This document shows, in pieces, positions 39,171 through 47,802 of a DNA stretch of 64,000 bases. The number at the start of each line of letters is the position of its first letter. Position 1 is the first letter of the stretch. Source of the DNA: Streptomyces monashensis (GTDB lineage Bacteria > Actinomycetota > Actinomycetes > Streptomycetales > Streptomycetaceae); the NCBI RefSeq assembly GCF_001866665.1, contig NZ_MLYO01000041.1, forward strand, positions 1 to 64,000. Reading direction: 5' to 3'. The notes beneath the pieces are model-generated. The model made no database searches and was not told the origin of the DNA. It saw nothing but the letters and a program-made list of their open reading frames with translations. The position numbers and the translations under genes were made by a program.

Positions 39171-40399
39171 GCCCCCGCACCCCCGGCGCCGACCTCCCCG
39201 ACCACCCGGACTTCCTCTGGCGCACCCCCGAGCCCAAGCGGTCGTACGACGTGGTGATCGTGGGCGGCGGCGGGCACGGCCTGGCCACCGCCCACTACCT
39301 GGCGAAGAACCACGGCATCACCGACGTCGCGGTCCTGGAGAAGGGCTGGCTCGCGGGCGGCAACATGGCCCGCAACACCACGATCATCCGCTCCAACTAC
39401 CTGTGGGACGAGAGCGCCGCCATCTACGAGCACGCCCTCGAACTCTGGGAGGGACTGGAGGAGGAGCTGGACTATCCGATCCTCTTCTCCCAGCGCGGTG
39501 TGCTGAACCTCGCCCACAGCTTCCAGGACGTACGCGACAGCGTGCGCCGGGTCGAGGCCAACCGGCTCAACGGAGTCGACGCCGAGTGGCTCGACGCGCA
39601 AGCGGTCAAAGAGGTCTGCCCGATCGTCAACGTCTCACCCGACGTGCGCTATCCGGTCCTCGGCGGCACCTACCAGCCCCGCGCCGGCATTGCCAAGCAC
39701 GACTACGTCGCCTGGGGCTTCGCCCGCTCCGCGGACGCCGCCGGCATCGACATCATCCAGAACTGCGAGGTCACGGGGGTGGACGTGGTCGACGGCCGGG
39801 TGGTCGGCGTACAGACGAGCCTCGGTCCCATCGCCGCCGGCAAGGTGGCCCTGTGCTCGGCCGGCCACACCTCGGTCCTCGCCGCCATGGCGGGCATCGA
39901 ACTCCCGCTCCAGAGCCACCCGTTGCAGGCCCTCGTCTCCGAGCTGCTGGAGCCCGTGCACCCGACCGTCGTCATGTCCAACGCGGTCCACGTGTACGTC
40001 AGCCAGGCGCACAAGGGCGAGCTGGTGATGGGCGCGGGCATCGACGCGTACAACTCCTACACCCAGCGCGGCGCGTTCCACGTCATCGAGGAGCAGATGT
40101 CCGCCGCCCTGGAGCTCTTCCCGGTGTTCGCCCGCGCCCACGTGCTGCGCACCTGGGGCGGCATCGTCGACGTCAGCCCCGACGCCTCGCCCGTCGTCGG
40201 CCTCAGCCCGGTCGGCAACCTCTACCTCAACTGCGGCTGGGGAACGGGCGGTTTCAAGGCCACACCCGGCGTCGGCTGGGTCTACGCCCACACCATCGCC
40301 CACGACGCCCCGCACACCCTGAACGCCCCGTTCTCGCTCGACCGTTTCACCACCGGCGCGCTCGTCGACGAGCACGGCGCGGCCGCCGTGGCCCACTAG
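39167..40399 (+). CDS. soxB: Sarcosine oxidase beta subunit
   Basis: A 410-residue FAD/FMN subunit of heterotetrameric sarcosine oxidase. The dinucleotide motif is VVIVGGGGHGLATAHYLAK (about residues 29-47), and GNMARNTTIIRSNYL is the beta-subunit signature around the covalent FMN site. The ATG overlaps the glyA stop. The complex oxidises sarcosine to glycine with O2, transferring the methyl carbon to folate or releasing formaldehyde and producing H2O2. The fused SoxD-SoxA protein follows 11 bases later. Confidence 0.93.
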   Translation: MSPRTPGADLPDHPDFLWRTPEPKRSYDVVIVGGGGHGLATAHYLAKNHGITDVAVLEKGWLAGGNMARNTTIIRSNYLWDESAAIYEHALELWEGLEEELDYPILFSQRGVLNLAHSFQDVRDSVRRVEANRLNGVDAEWLDAQAVKEVCPIVNVSPDVRYPVLGGTYQPRAGIAKHDYVAWGFARSADAAGIDIIQNCEVTGVDVVDGRVVGVQTSLGPIAAGKVALCSAGHTSVLAAMAGIELPLQSHPLQALVSELLEPVHPTVVMSNAVHVYVSQAHKGELVMGAGIDAYNSYTQRGAFHVIEEQMSAALELFPVFARAHVLRTWGGIVDVSPDASPVVGLSPVGNLYLNCGWGTGGFKATPGVGWVYAHTIAHDAPHTLNAPFSLDRFTTGALVDEHGAAAVAH

Positions 40400-40410
40400 G
40401 GAGGCCGACC

Positions 40411-43400
40411 ATGCTGCTGATCTCCTGCCCGTGGTGCGGGCCCCGCGACGAGTCCGAGTTCCACTACGGCGGCCAGGCCCACGTCCCCTACCCCGAGGAC
40501 CCCACCGCCCTCAGCGACGAGGAGTGGGCGCGCTACCTCTTCTTCCGTGCCAACCCCAAGGGCCCGTTCGCCGAACGCTGGACCCACGCGGCGGGCTGCC
40601 GCACATGGTTCAACGCGGTCCGGGACACATCGACCAACGAGATCCTGGCGGTGTACCGGGCGGGGGAGGAACGCCCGGAGACGGCGGAGCCGCGTCCGAC
40701 GACTGCTCGGCGTGCCGCGGCCGTACCGGCCCGCCCGGCGATCGAGGGCAAGGCCCCTTCAGAGCCGCGCGGGGTTCTGGCGGCGGAGCCCCCGGCCCGG
40801 CTCGCGAGCCAACCCCACCGCCTCGCCGCCGGCGGCCGCATCGACCGCGCCACCCCCCTCACCTTCACCTTCGACGGCACCGAATACCAGGGCTACCGCG
40901 GCGACACTCTCGCCTCCGCCCTCCTCGCCAACGGCGTCGTCGCGGCGGCGACCGGCATCCGGCTCGGCCGCCCCCGCGGCATCTTCTCGGCGGGTGTCGA
41001 GGAACCCAACGCCGTCGTCCAGATCGAGGCCCCCTTCCCCGAGCCCATGCTCCCCGCCCCGGCCGTCGAGCTGTACGACGGACTGGTCGCGAGCAGCCTG
41101 CCCGGCCAGGGACGCCTCGCCGGCGAACCCGACCCCGCCCGCTACGACGCCGTGCACGCCCACTGCGACCTGCTGGTCGTCGGCGCCGGCCCGGCCGGAC
41201 TTGCGGCGGCGGCCGCGGCGGCCCACAGCGGCGCCCGCGTCATCCTCGCCGACGACCAGCCGGAACCCGGCGGCAGCCTGCTCGGCACCGGGGAGCACCT
41301 CGACTGGGTCGAGGCCACACACGCACGGCTCGAAGCGGCCCCCGAGGTGCGCGTCCTCGTCCGCACCACTGTCTTCGGCCACTACGACGACAACCACGTC
41401 CTCGCCGTCGAGCGCCGCACCAACCACCTGGGCGCGGACGTCCCGGCGAACGTCTCCCGCGAGCGCGTCTGGCGGATCCGCGCCCGGCGCGTCGTCCTCG
41501 CCACCGGCGCCCACGAACGCTCCCTCGCCTTCGGCGACAACGACCGGCCCGGCGTGATGCTGGCCGCCTCGGCCCGGACGTACCTGCACCGGTACGCCGT
41601 CGTGCCGGGCCGCCACGCCGTCGTGTTCACCACCAACGACAGCGCCTACGCCGCCGCGCTCGATCTGGCGGCGGCCGGAGTGGACATCGAGGCGATCGTC
41701 GACACCCGGCCCGAGCCGGGGCAGTGGGCCGAGCGCGCCCGGTCCGCCGGGATCGAGGTGCTCGCCGGGCACGCCGTCACCGGCACCCGGGGCACGCGCC
41801 GACTCACCGCCGCGACCGTCGCCCCGTACGACCAACACGCCACAGGACAGCGGGAGTTCGCCGTCGACCTGCTCCTGGTCTCCGCCGGCTGGAACCCGGT
41901 CGCGCACCTGTTCAGCCAGGCGGGCGGCAAGCTGCGGTACGACGACGTGCTCGGCGCGTTCGTCCCCGACCACTGCCGTCAGGCGGTCGAGGTCGCCGGC
42001 GGCGCGAACGGGACCTTCGGCCTCGCAGCGGTCCTCGCCCAGGGCGCGGCGGCCGGCGCCCGCGCGGTCGAGGCGGAGGGCTACACCGCCGAGGCGCCCG
42101 CGCTCCCGGCCGTCGCCGCCCCGCCGTACACCCCGCCCATGCAGGTCTTCACCGTGCCCAGCGCCACCGGCGCCCCCCGCTTCGTCGACCTCCAGCGTGA
42201 CGTCACGGTCGACGACCTGGCGCGGGCCACCGGGGCGGGCCTGCACTCGGTCGAGCACACCAAGCGCTACACCACGGCCGGCACGGCGAGCGACCAGGGC
42301 AGGACGGGCGGCGTCCTGGCGAGCGGGGTGGTCGCCGAACTCCTCGGCGTCGACATCTCGGCGCTCGGCCTGCCCACGTTCCGGCCGCCGTACACCCCCG
42401 TCTCCTTCGCCACCCTCGCCGGCCGCGACCGCGGCGCGCTGCACGACCCGATCCGTACCACCGCCCTGCACGGTTGGCACGTCGAGCACGGCGCGCTCTT
42501 CGAGGACGTCGGCCAGTGGAAGCGGCCCTGGTACTACCCGCGGGGCGGCGAGGACAGGGAGAGCGCCGTGCTGCGCGAGTGCCGCGCCGCCCGCGAGGGC
42601 GTGGCCTTCATGGACGCCTCCACCCTCGGCAAGATCGACGTGCAGGGCCCGGACGCCGCGCGCTTCCTCGACCTGCTCTACACCAACATGATGAGCACCC
42701 TGAAGACCGGCATGATCCGCTACGGCGTGATGTGCCGCCCGGACGGCATGGTCTTCGACGACGGCACCGTCATCCGGCTGGCCCAGGACCGCTTCCTCGT
42801 CACCACCACGACCGGCAACGCGGCGGCCGTCCTGGACTGGATGGAGGAGTGGCTGCAGACCGAATGGCCCGACCTGCGGGTGCACTGCACGTCGGTGACC
42901 GAGCAGTGGGCCACGGTCGCCCTCGTCGGCCCCGAGTCCCGCGCGGTCCTCGGCTCGCTCGCGCCCCGACTGGCCGTGGCCAACGACGACTTCCCGTTCA
43001 TGGCCTGGCGCGACACGACCGTCGCCGGCATCGAGGCGCGCGTGTGCCGGATCAGCTTCTCCGGCGAACTCGCCTACGAGATCAACGTGTCACCCTGGCA
43101 CGCCCGTGCGCTGTGGGAGGCGCTGGACGAGGCGGGCGCCCCCTACGGCATCACCCCGTACGGCACCGAGACCATGCACGTGCTGCGCGCCGAGAAGGGC
43201 TACCCGATCGTCGGCCAGGACACGGACGGCACGGTCACCCCGCAGGACCTCGGCATGGGCTGGGCGGTGTCCAAGAAGAAGCGCGACTTCATCGGCAAGC
43301 GCTCCCACGCCCGCGCCGACGCCGTCCGCCCCGACCGCAAGCACCTGGTCGCCCTGCTCCCCGACGACAGCCGTGTCCTCCTCCCCGAAGGCACCCAGCT

Positions 43401-43626
43401 GGTCGCCGAGAGCGAACTGCCCGCCCCGCCCGTGCCGATGCTCGGCCACGTCACGTCCAGCTACCGCAGCGCGGCGCTCGACCGGACCTTCGCGCTCGCT
43501 CTGGTCAAGGGCGGCCGGGACCGTATCGGCGAACGCCTCTACGCGCCCGTCGGCGACCGTCTGTTCCCGGTGACCGTCGCCAGTCCCGTCCTCTACGACC
43601 CCGAGGGAGCCCGCCGCGATGGCTGA
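40411..43626 (+). CDS. soxDA: Fused sarcosine oxidase delta-alpha subunit
   Basis: A 1071-residue single open frame. Residues 1-90 are the zinc-binding delta subunit (CPWCGPRDESEFHYGG, ending near EILAVYRAGEE). About 40 residues of Ala/Pro/Arg-rich linker lead into a complete alpha subunit starting SQPHRLAAGGRIDRATPL, with a [2Fe-2S]-like DTLASALLANG region, NAD/FAD motif LLVVGAGPAGLAAAAAA, and a C-terminal GcvT-like folate domain (FMDASTLGKIDVQGPDA, FSGELAYEINV). The linker has no stop, no ATG/GTG/TTG and no ribosome site, so separate translation of SoxA is unlikely. The ATG follows AGGGAGG. The 3' end overlaps soxG by 8 bases. Confidence 0.88.
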   Translation: MLLISCPWCGPRDESEFHYGGQAHVPYPEDPTALSDEEWARYLFFRANPKGPFAERWTHAAGCRTWFNAVRDTSTNEILAVYRAGEERPETAEPRPTTARRAAAVPARPAIEGKAPSEPRGVLAAEPPARLASQPHRLAAGGRIDRATPLTFTFDGTEYQGYRGDTLASALLANGVVAAATGIRLGRPRGIFSAGVEEPNAVVQIEAPFPEPMLPAPAVELYDGLVASSLPGQGRLAGEPDPARYDAVHAHCDLLVVGAGPAGLAAAAAAAHSGARVILADDQPEPGGSLLGTGEHLDWVEATHARLEAAPEVRVLVRTTVFGHYDDNHVLAVERRTNHLGADVPANVSRERVWRIRARRVVLATGAHERSLAFGDNDRPGVMLAASARTYLHRYAVVPGRHAVVFTTNDSAYAAALDLAAAGVDIEAIVDTRPEPGQWAERARSAGIEVLAGHAVTGTRGTRRLTAATVAPYDQHATGQREFAVDLLLVSAGWNPVAHLFSQAGGKLRYDDVLGAFVPDHCRQAVEVAGGANGTFGLAAVLAQGAAAGARAVEAEGYTAEAPALPAVAAPPYTPPMQVFTVPSATGAPRFVDLQRDVTVDDLARATGAGLHSVEHTKRYTTAGTASDQGRTGGVLASGVVAELLGVDISALGLPTFRPPYTPVSFATLAGRDRGALHDPIRTTALHGWHVEHGALFEDVGQWKRPWYYPRGGEDRESAVLRECRAAREGVAFMDASTLGKIDVQGPDAARFLDLLYTNMMSTLKTGMIRYGVMCRPDGMVFDDGTVIRLAQDRFLVTTTTGNAAAVLDWMEEWLQTEWPDLRVHCTSVTEQWATVALVGPESRAVLGSLAPRLAVANDDFPFMAWRDTTVAGIEARVCRISFSGELAYEINVSPWHARALWEALDEAGAPYGITPYGTETMHVLRAEKGYPIVGQDTDGTVTPQDLGMGWAVSKKKRDFIGKRSHARADAVRPDRKHLVALLPDDSRVLLPEGTQLVAESELPAPPVPMLGHVTSSYRSAALDRTFALALVKGGRDRIGERLYAPVGDRLFPVTVASPVLYDPEGARRDG

Positions 43627-44221
43627 CACCGCCCCGACCGCCCGGCCGCGCAGCCCGCTGGAGTACGCGGCCGACCGCCTGGCCGCCGTGACGCGCTCGT
43701 CCGGGGGCGTGGTCCGCCTGGCCGAGGTCCCCTTCCTGGCCCAGGTGAACGTGCGCCTCGACGCCAAGAGCCCGGCGGCGGACGCCGTAGGCCTCGCGCT
43801 CGGGCTACCCCTGCCCCTGGAACCCAACACGGTCGTCCGTGCGGGCGAGTCGACCGTGATGTGGCTCGGCCCGGACGAATGGCTGGTGGTGGGACCGCCC
43901 GGTGCCCAGACGGGGCTGGAGGGCCGGATCCGCGCGGCGGCCGGGGACGAGCACGTCTCGGTCACCGATGTCTCCGCCCAGCGCACCACCCTCCTGGTCA
44001 CCGGCCCCCGCGCACGCGACCTGCTCGCCCACGGCTGTGCGCTGGACCTGCACCCGAGCGCCTTCGGACCGGGCCGCTGCGCCCAGACGACGCTGGCCCG
44101 CGCCCACGTCATCCTCGTCGCCCGCGACGAGAGCAGGGCGGGCTTCTGGATCCTGGTGCGCTCCTCGTTCGCCGGCTATCTGACGGAGTGGCTGCTGGAC
44201 GCGGCGGTCGAATACGGGTGA
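43619..44221 (+). CDS. soxG: Sarcosine oxidase gamma subunit
   Basis: A 200-residue GcvT-like gamma subunit, needed for assembly of the heterotetrameric enzyme. Family segments include MWLGPDEWLVVGPP and SVTDVSAQRTTLLVTGPRARDLL, and the C-terminus FWILVRSSFAGYLTEWLLDA is typical. The ATG overlaps the end of the fused soxDA gene by 8 bases. It closes the operon that starts with dimethylglycine dehydrogenase, and converges on the second IclR gene with a 29-base gap. Confidence 0.9.
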   Translation: MADTAPTARPRSPLEYAADRLAAVTRSSGGVVRLAEVPFLAQVNVRLDAKSPAADAVGLALGLPLPLEPNTVVRAGESTVMWLGPDEWLVVGPPGAQTGLEGRIRAAAGDEHVSVTDVSAQRTTLLVTGPRARDLLAHGCALDLHPSAFGPGRCAQTTLARAHVILVARDESRAGFWILVRSSFAGYLTEWLLDAAVEYG

Positions 44222-44250
44222 GCGACTCCGCACCGGCACTGCTGCGGGGC

Positions 44251-45048
44251 TCAGCCCAGGTATCCCATCCGGTGGCTGATCTCCTGCGCGCCCTTGAGCA
44301 GGGCCGGGGCGAGTTCGTGGAGGCGCTCCTCGGTGAAGCGGTACGCCGGCCCCGATGCGCTGAGGGCGGCGATGACCTCGCCGTCGTGGGAGCGGATCGG
44401 GGCCGCGACGGCGTGCAGGCCGATCTCCAGCTCCTCCAGCGTCACCGCGTAGCCGCGCTCGCGCGCCTCGGCGAGGTTCTTCTCCAGCTTCGTCTTCGAG
44501 GTCAGGGTGTGCGGCGTCAGCTTCCGCAGGCCGGACGCCGCGAGCACCCGGGCGCGCGCCTCCGTCGGCAGATGGGCCAGCAGGATCTTGCCGCTGGAGG
44601 TGGCGTGCACCGGGGTGAGCTGCCCGACCCAGTTGTGTGTGCCGACCGCGCCGGGGCCGCGCACCTGATGGAGGTTGACCGCGTAATGTTCCTGGAGGAC
44701 GGCGATGTTGACGGTCTCGCCGATCTCCTCTATCAGCCGCTCGCACACCTCCCGGCCCTGCTGGGTGACGTCGAGACGGCCCGTGACCGCGCCCGCGAGA
44801 CGCACGATCCCGAAGCCCAGCCGGTACTTGCCCCGTTCGCCGGCCTGCTCGACCAGGCCGCGAGCCTCAAGTGCGCCGAGCAGGCGGAACGCGGTCGACT
44901 TGTGGACGTCGATCTCGGCGGCGACCTCGCTGACGCCCGCCTCACCGCGACGGGCGAGGATCTCCAGGACGCCGACGGCACGGTCGACGGACTGCACCCC
45001 GGTCACAGCGGGGCCTGTTGTTTCGCCATCTGCTGTGTAGTTGCTCAT
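44251..45048 (-). CDS. IclR family regulator of the betaine island (copy 2)
   Basis: A 265-residue paralogue of the regulator at 25646-26443, with identical length and near-identical DNA-binding helix (EVAAEIDVHKSTAFRLLGAL). The two differ mainly in the first 20 residues and parts of the effector domain. The start at MSNYTADG matches MSNYSPDT of copy 1; the longer upstream frame is rejected because it would include the shared TATAGT promoter element. Both proteins should recognise the same DNA site and may respond to different intermediates. It is convergent with soxG and followed upstream by purU on the same strand. Confidence 0.88.
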   Translation of the reverse strand: MSNYTADGETTGPAVTGVQSVDRAVGVLEILARRGEAGVSEVAAEIDVHKSTAFRLLGALEARGLVEQAGERGKYRLGFGIVRLAGAVTGRLDVTQQGREVCERLIEEIGETVNIAVLQEHYAVNLHQVRGPGAVGTHNWVGQLTPVHATSSGKILLAHLPTEARARVLAASGLRKLTPHTLTSKTKLEKNLAEARERGYAVTLEELEIGLHAVAAPIRSHDGEVIAALSASGPAYRFTEERLHELAPALLKGAQEISHRMGYLG

Positions 45049-45054
45049 GGCGCA

Positions 45055-45060
45055 ACTATA
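45055..45060 (-). promoter_or_regulatory. -10 element giving a leaderless transcript for IclR copy 2
   Basis: TATAGT on the minus strand, 6 bases before the ATG at 45048. The context GCGTATAGTT is shared with copy 1 (26450-26455). Confidence 0.6.
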
Positions 45061-45168
45061 CGCACCGCCGTCCCGGTGCCCCGCCCTTGAGGCGAAGGCA
45101 TAGCACGGCACTGTACTGTCCGCTGAGACCTCGGTCCGTGGTTCCGGTGCGCGCCGCCGTCCTTCCCG

Positions 45169-46041
45169 TCAGCGGAAGACGACCGTGCAGTGCCCGTTGA
45201 CCAGTACGCGGCACTCGCTGTGCCACTCCACGGCGCGGGCGAGCACCTGGGCCTCGACGTCACGCCCGAGGGCGACCAGCTCGTCCGGGGCATGCCTGTG
45301 GTGCACGCGGACGACGTCCTGCTCGATGATCGGGCCCTCGTCGAGATCGGGCGTGACGTAGTGTGCCGTGGCCCCCACGAGCTTGACGCCGCGCTGGTGC
45401 GCCTGGACGTAGGGCTTCGCCCCCTTGAAGCTCGGCAGGAAGGAGTGGTGGATGTTGATGGCCCGGCCGTCGAGCTTCTTGCACAGGTCGTCGGAGAGGA
45501 TCTGCATGTACCGGGCGAGGACCACGAGGTCGACGTCCAGTTCGTCGACGAGCCGGAGCAGCCGGGCCTCCGCCTCCGCCTTGGTCTGTGGCGTCACCGG
45601 GATGTGGTGGAAGGGGATGCCGTAGTTCCGGGCCAGCGCCTCGACGTCGCGGTGGTTGGAGACGATCGCCGGGATCTCGATGTTGAGCGCCCCCGTGGAC
45701 GTGCGGAAGAGCAGGTCGTTCAGGCAGTGACCGAACTTCGAGACCATGACCAGCGTGCGGGTCGGGGTCGAGGCGTCGTGCAGCTGCCACGTGATCCGGT
45801 ACGCCTCGGCGACCGGTCCGAAACCGGTGCGCAGGTCCTGCGGCGAGACGCCCGGATCCGTGACGTCGAAGTGCACCCGCATGAAGAAGCGGTCCTGCAG
45901 CCGGTCGTCGAACTGCTGGCTCTCCAGGATGTTGCCGGAGTGGGCGACGAGGAAGGAACTCACGGCGTGGACGAGACCGGCCCGGTCGGGGCACGAAAGA
46001 GTGAGGACGAACTCGCGGCCCGGCTGCGGTCGAGGGGACAT
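45169..46041 (-). CDS. purU: Formyltetrahydrofolate deformylase
   Basis: A 290-residue PurU: an N-terminal ACT domain (FVLTLSCPDRAGLVHAVSSFL) that senses Met/Gly in homologues, then a formyltransferase fold with the catalytic segment INIHHSFLPSFKGAKPY and VGATAHYVTPDLDEGPII. It hydrolyses 10-formyl-THF to formate and THF. ATG 46041 follows GGGAGG; an in-frame extension to 46092 would cross the operator cluster. Under heavy methylene-THF flow from betaine demethylation, deformylation regenerates free THF. This explains its place in the regulon and may compensate for cofactor trapping. Confidence 0.92.
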   Translation of the reverse strand: MSPRPQPGREFVLTLSCPDRAGLVHAVSSFLVAHSGNILESQQFDDRLQDRFFMRVHFDVTDPGVSPQDLRTGFGPVAEAYRITWQLHDASTPTRTLVMVSKFGHCLNDLLFRTSTGALNIEIPAIVSNHRDVEALARNYGIPFHHIPVTPQTKAEAEARLLRLVDELDVDLVVLARYMQILSDDLCKKLDGRAINIHHSFLPSFKGAKPYVQAHQRGVKLVGATAHYVTPDLDEGPIIEQDVVRVHHRHAPDELVALGRDVEAQVLARAVEWHSECRVLVNGHCTVVFR

Positions 46042-46054
46042 GACATCCTCCCTG

Positions 46055-46162
46055 GATGCGCGATGCGCAACGATGCGGGTAATACGCAACATGGTCGGGC
46101 GTGGGTGGGCGGCTGGTCAAGGGTGCTGTTCTTATTGCGCATCAGGTTTCGTTATGTGCAAC
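46055..46162 (-). promoter_or_regulatory. Promoter and operator cluster of purU
   Basis: Reading the minus strand, TTGACC (46120-46115) and GACCAT (46096-46091), spaced 18, are followed by a GTTGCG half-site (46089-46084) and the 17-mer GTTGCG-CATCG-CGCATC (46071-46055). Another variant, GTTGCA-CATAA-CGAAAC (46162-46146), lies upstream of the -35. This is the densest group of regulon sites in the window. Confidence 0.6.
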
Positions 46163-46169
46163 AGATGCC

Positions 46170-47786
46170 TCACGGTGTCAGGGCGGTCCGCTCCGTGCCG
46201 TCCTCCCGCAGCGGCGCGGCCTCCTGCGCCGTACGCCCGCGCAGGGCCGTCACCACCAGTGCGGCCGAGCACAGGGCCGCCGCACCGCACACCACGAACC
46301 CGATCGAGTAACCGTGCCCCAGGGCGTCGAGGGCGTACGAACGGGCCGTGCCCGGCGGTGAGTTGGCGGGGACGGAGTTCAGGGCGAGGGGCCCGCCCTC
46401 CTTGAGCACCTCGTGGGCCGCCGCCCTCGACTCCGCGTTCAGCGACGACGAGGAGTCCAGCGAGGACGTCACCCGGGTCGCCGCCCGGCTCAGCGCGACC
46501 GCGCCGATGACCGCCGGGCCGAGGGTGAAGCCGACGTCACGCAGCAGGTTGGTCGCCGCGCTCGCCATGCCCGCGAGCGGGAGCGGCACCGTGTTGACAG
46601 CGGTCGCGGTGATCGACGACACCGTGAACGCGAAGCCGGTTCCGACGAGACCGAGCGGCAGGATCAGCGCGGCCAGGGCGCGGTCGCCGACGTCCAGCCC
46701 GGCGGCCAGGAAGTCGCCCGCCGCGATCAGCGCCAGACCGGCGGTGAGCAGCGCCCGTGCGGGCAGCCGGTGCAGCAGCCGCGAGGTCAGCGGGGTGAGC
46801 AGCGGCGTGATGCCGTTGAGCAGCAGGAACGCGAACGAGGCGCGCAGCGGGCTCTGGTGCTGGATGGGTCCGAGCCGGATGCTGGTCGCGTACGCCGTGC
46901 CGAGGAAGCTGAACATGCCCACGACCGCGACGGCCGACGCGATCGCGAAGGAGCGGTTGCGGAACAGGTCCAGGCGCAGCAGCGGGGAGCGGGCCCGGCT
47001 CTCGGCGACCACGAACAGGCCCACGAACACCGCGGCGATCACGAACGCCACGACCACCGGAGCCGAACCCCAGCCGTCGGCCGGCCCCTGGACGACGGCG
47101 TACAGCAGGGCGAACAGGCCGACACCGATGGCGATCTGACCGCCGACGTCCAGCGAACGCCCCTCCGGTGAGCGGGAGTCGACGGCGATCCCCAGACTCA
47201 CCAGCGCGCTGACCGCGGCCAGCGCGGCGACCACCACGAATGCCGCGCGCCATGAGCCGTAGGTGCCGGTGATCCCGCCGAGCAGCGGGGCGAGGAAGCC
47301 GCCCGCGGACAGGCTGGAGGCCCACAGCGCGATGGCGCGGGCGCGCTCGGCGCCGGTGTGCGTACCGGCCGCGATCATGGAAAGCGAGGTCGGGAAGAGC
47401 GCGGCCGCGCCGAGGCCGGCCAGCGCCTGCCCCGCCCACAGCTGATGGATCCCGGACGCGCTCGCGGCGACCACCTCACCCGCGCACACCAGCGCGGCGC
47501 CGCCGACGAGGAGGCGTTTACGCCCGAAGAGGTCGCCCAGTACACCGAAGGTGAGTTCCAGGACGGCCACAGGCAGCAGGAACGCGTCGGAGATCCACGT
47601 CAGTTGGGAGCCGACCGGGTGGAGATGCTCCTGGAAGAGCCCGTTGAGGGTGGCGGGTATCGCGAGGCCGATCTGGGCGAGGCAGACCGCGAGACAGCCG
47701 GCGACGAGCGTGCCGAGGGGGAGGGGCGTACGGGAGGGGGACGTACGGGGGAGGGACGTGTGCGGGGCGGCGGATGCGTCGGACAT
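46170..47786 (-). CDS. DHA2/EmrB-type MFS transporter
   Basis: A 538-residue, ~14-helix major facilitator. Motif A appears as GVLGDLFGRKRLLVGG, with WISDAFLLPVAVLEL in helix 2 and GWRAAF-like SWRAAFVVVAALAA after helix 5. A ~50-residue loop rich in Ser/Ala (SSLDSSSSLNAESRA) precedes the last helix. The ATG at 47786 (MSDASAAPHTS) is 16 bases after the hydrolase stop, so the two are one operon. Possibly exports a toxic product or substrate handled by the secreted hydrolase. Substrate unknown. Confidence 0.85.
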   Translation of the reverse strand: MSDASAAPHTSLPRTSPSRTPLPLGTLVAGCLAVCLAQIGLAIPATLNGLFQEHLHPVGSQLTWISDAFLLPVAVLELTFGVLGDLFGRKRLLVGGAALVCAGEVVAASASGIHQLWAGQALAGLGAAALFPTSLSMIAAGTHTGAERARAIALWASSLSAGGFLAPLLGGITGTYGSWRAAFVVVAALAAVSALVSLGIAVDSRSPEGRSLDVGGQIAIGVGLFALLYAVVQGPADGWGSAPVVVAFVIAAVFVGLFVVAESRARSPLLRLDLFRNRSFAIASAVAVVGMFSFLGTAYATSIRLGPIQHQSPLRASFAFLLLNGITPLLTPLTSRLLHRLPARALLTAGLALIAAGDFLAAGLDVGDRALAALILPLGLVGTGFAFTVSSITATAVNTVPLPLAGMASAATNLLRDVGFTLGPAVIGAVALSRAATRVTSSLDSSSSLNAESRAAAHEVLKEGGPLALNSVPANSPPGTARSYALDALGHGYSIGFVVCGAAALCSAALVVTALRGRTAQEAAPLREDGTERTALTP

Positions 47787-47802
47787 GAGCGGGGTCCCCA
47801 GG

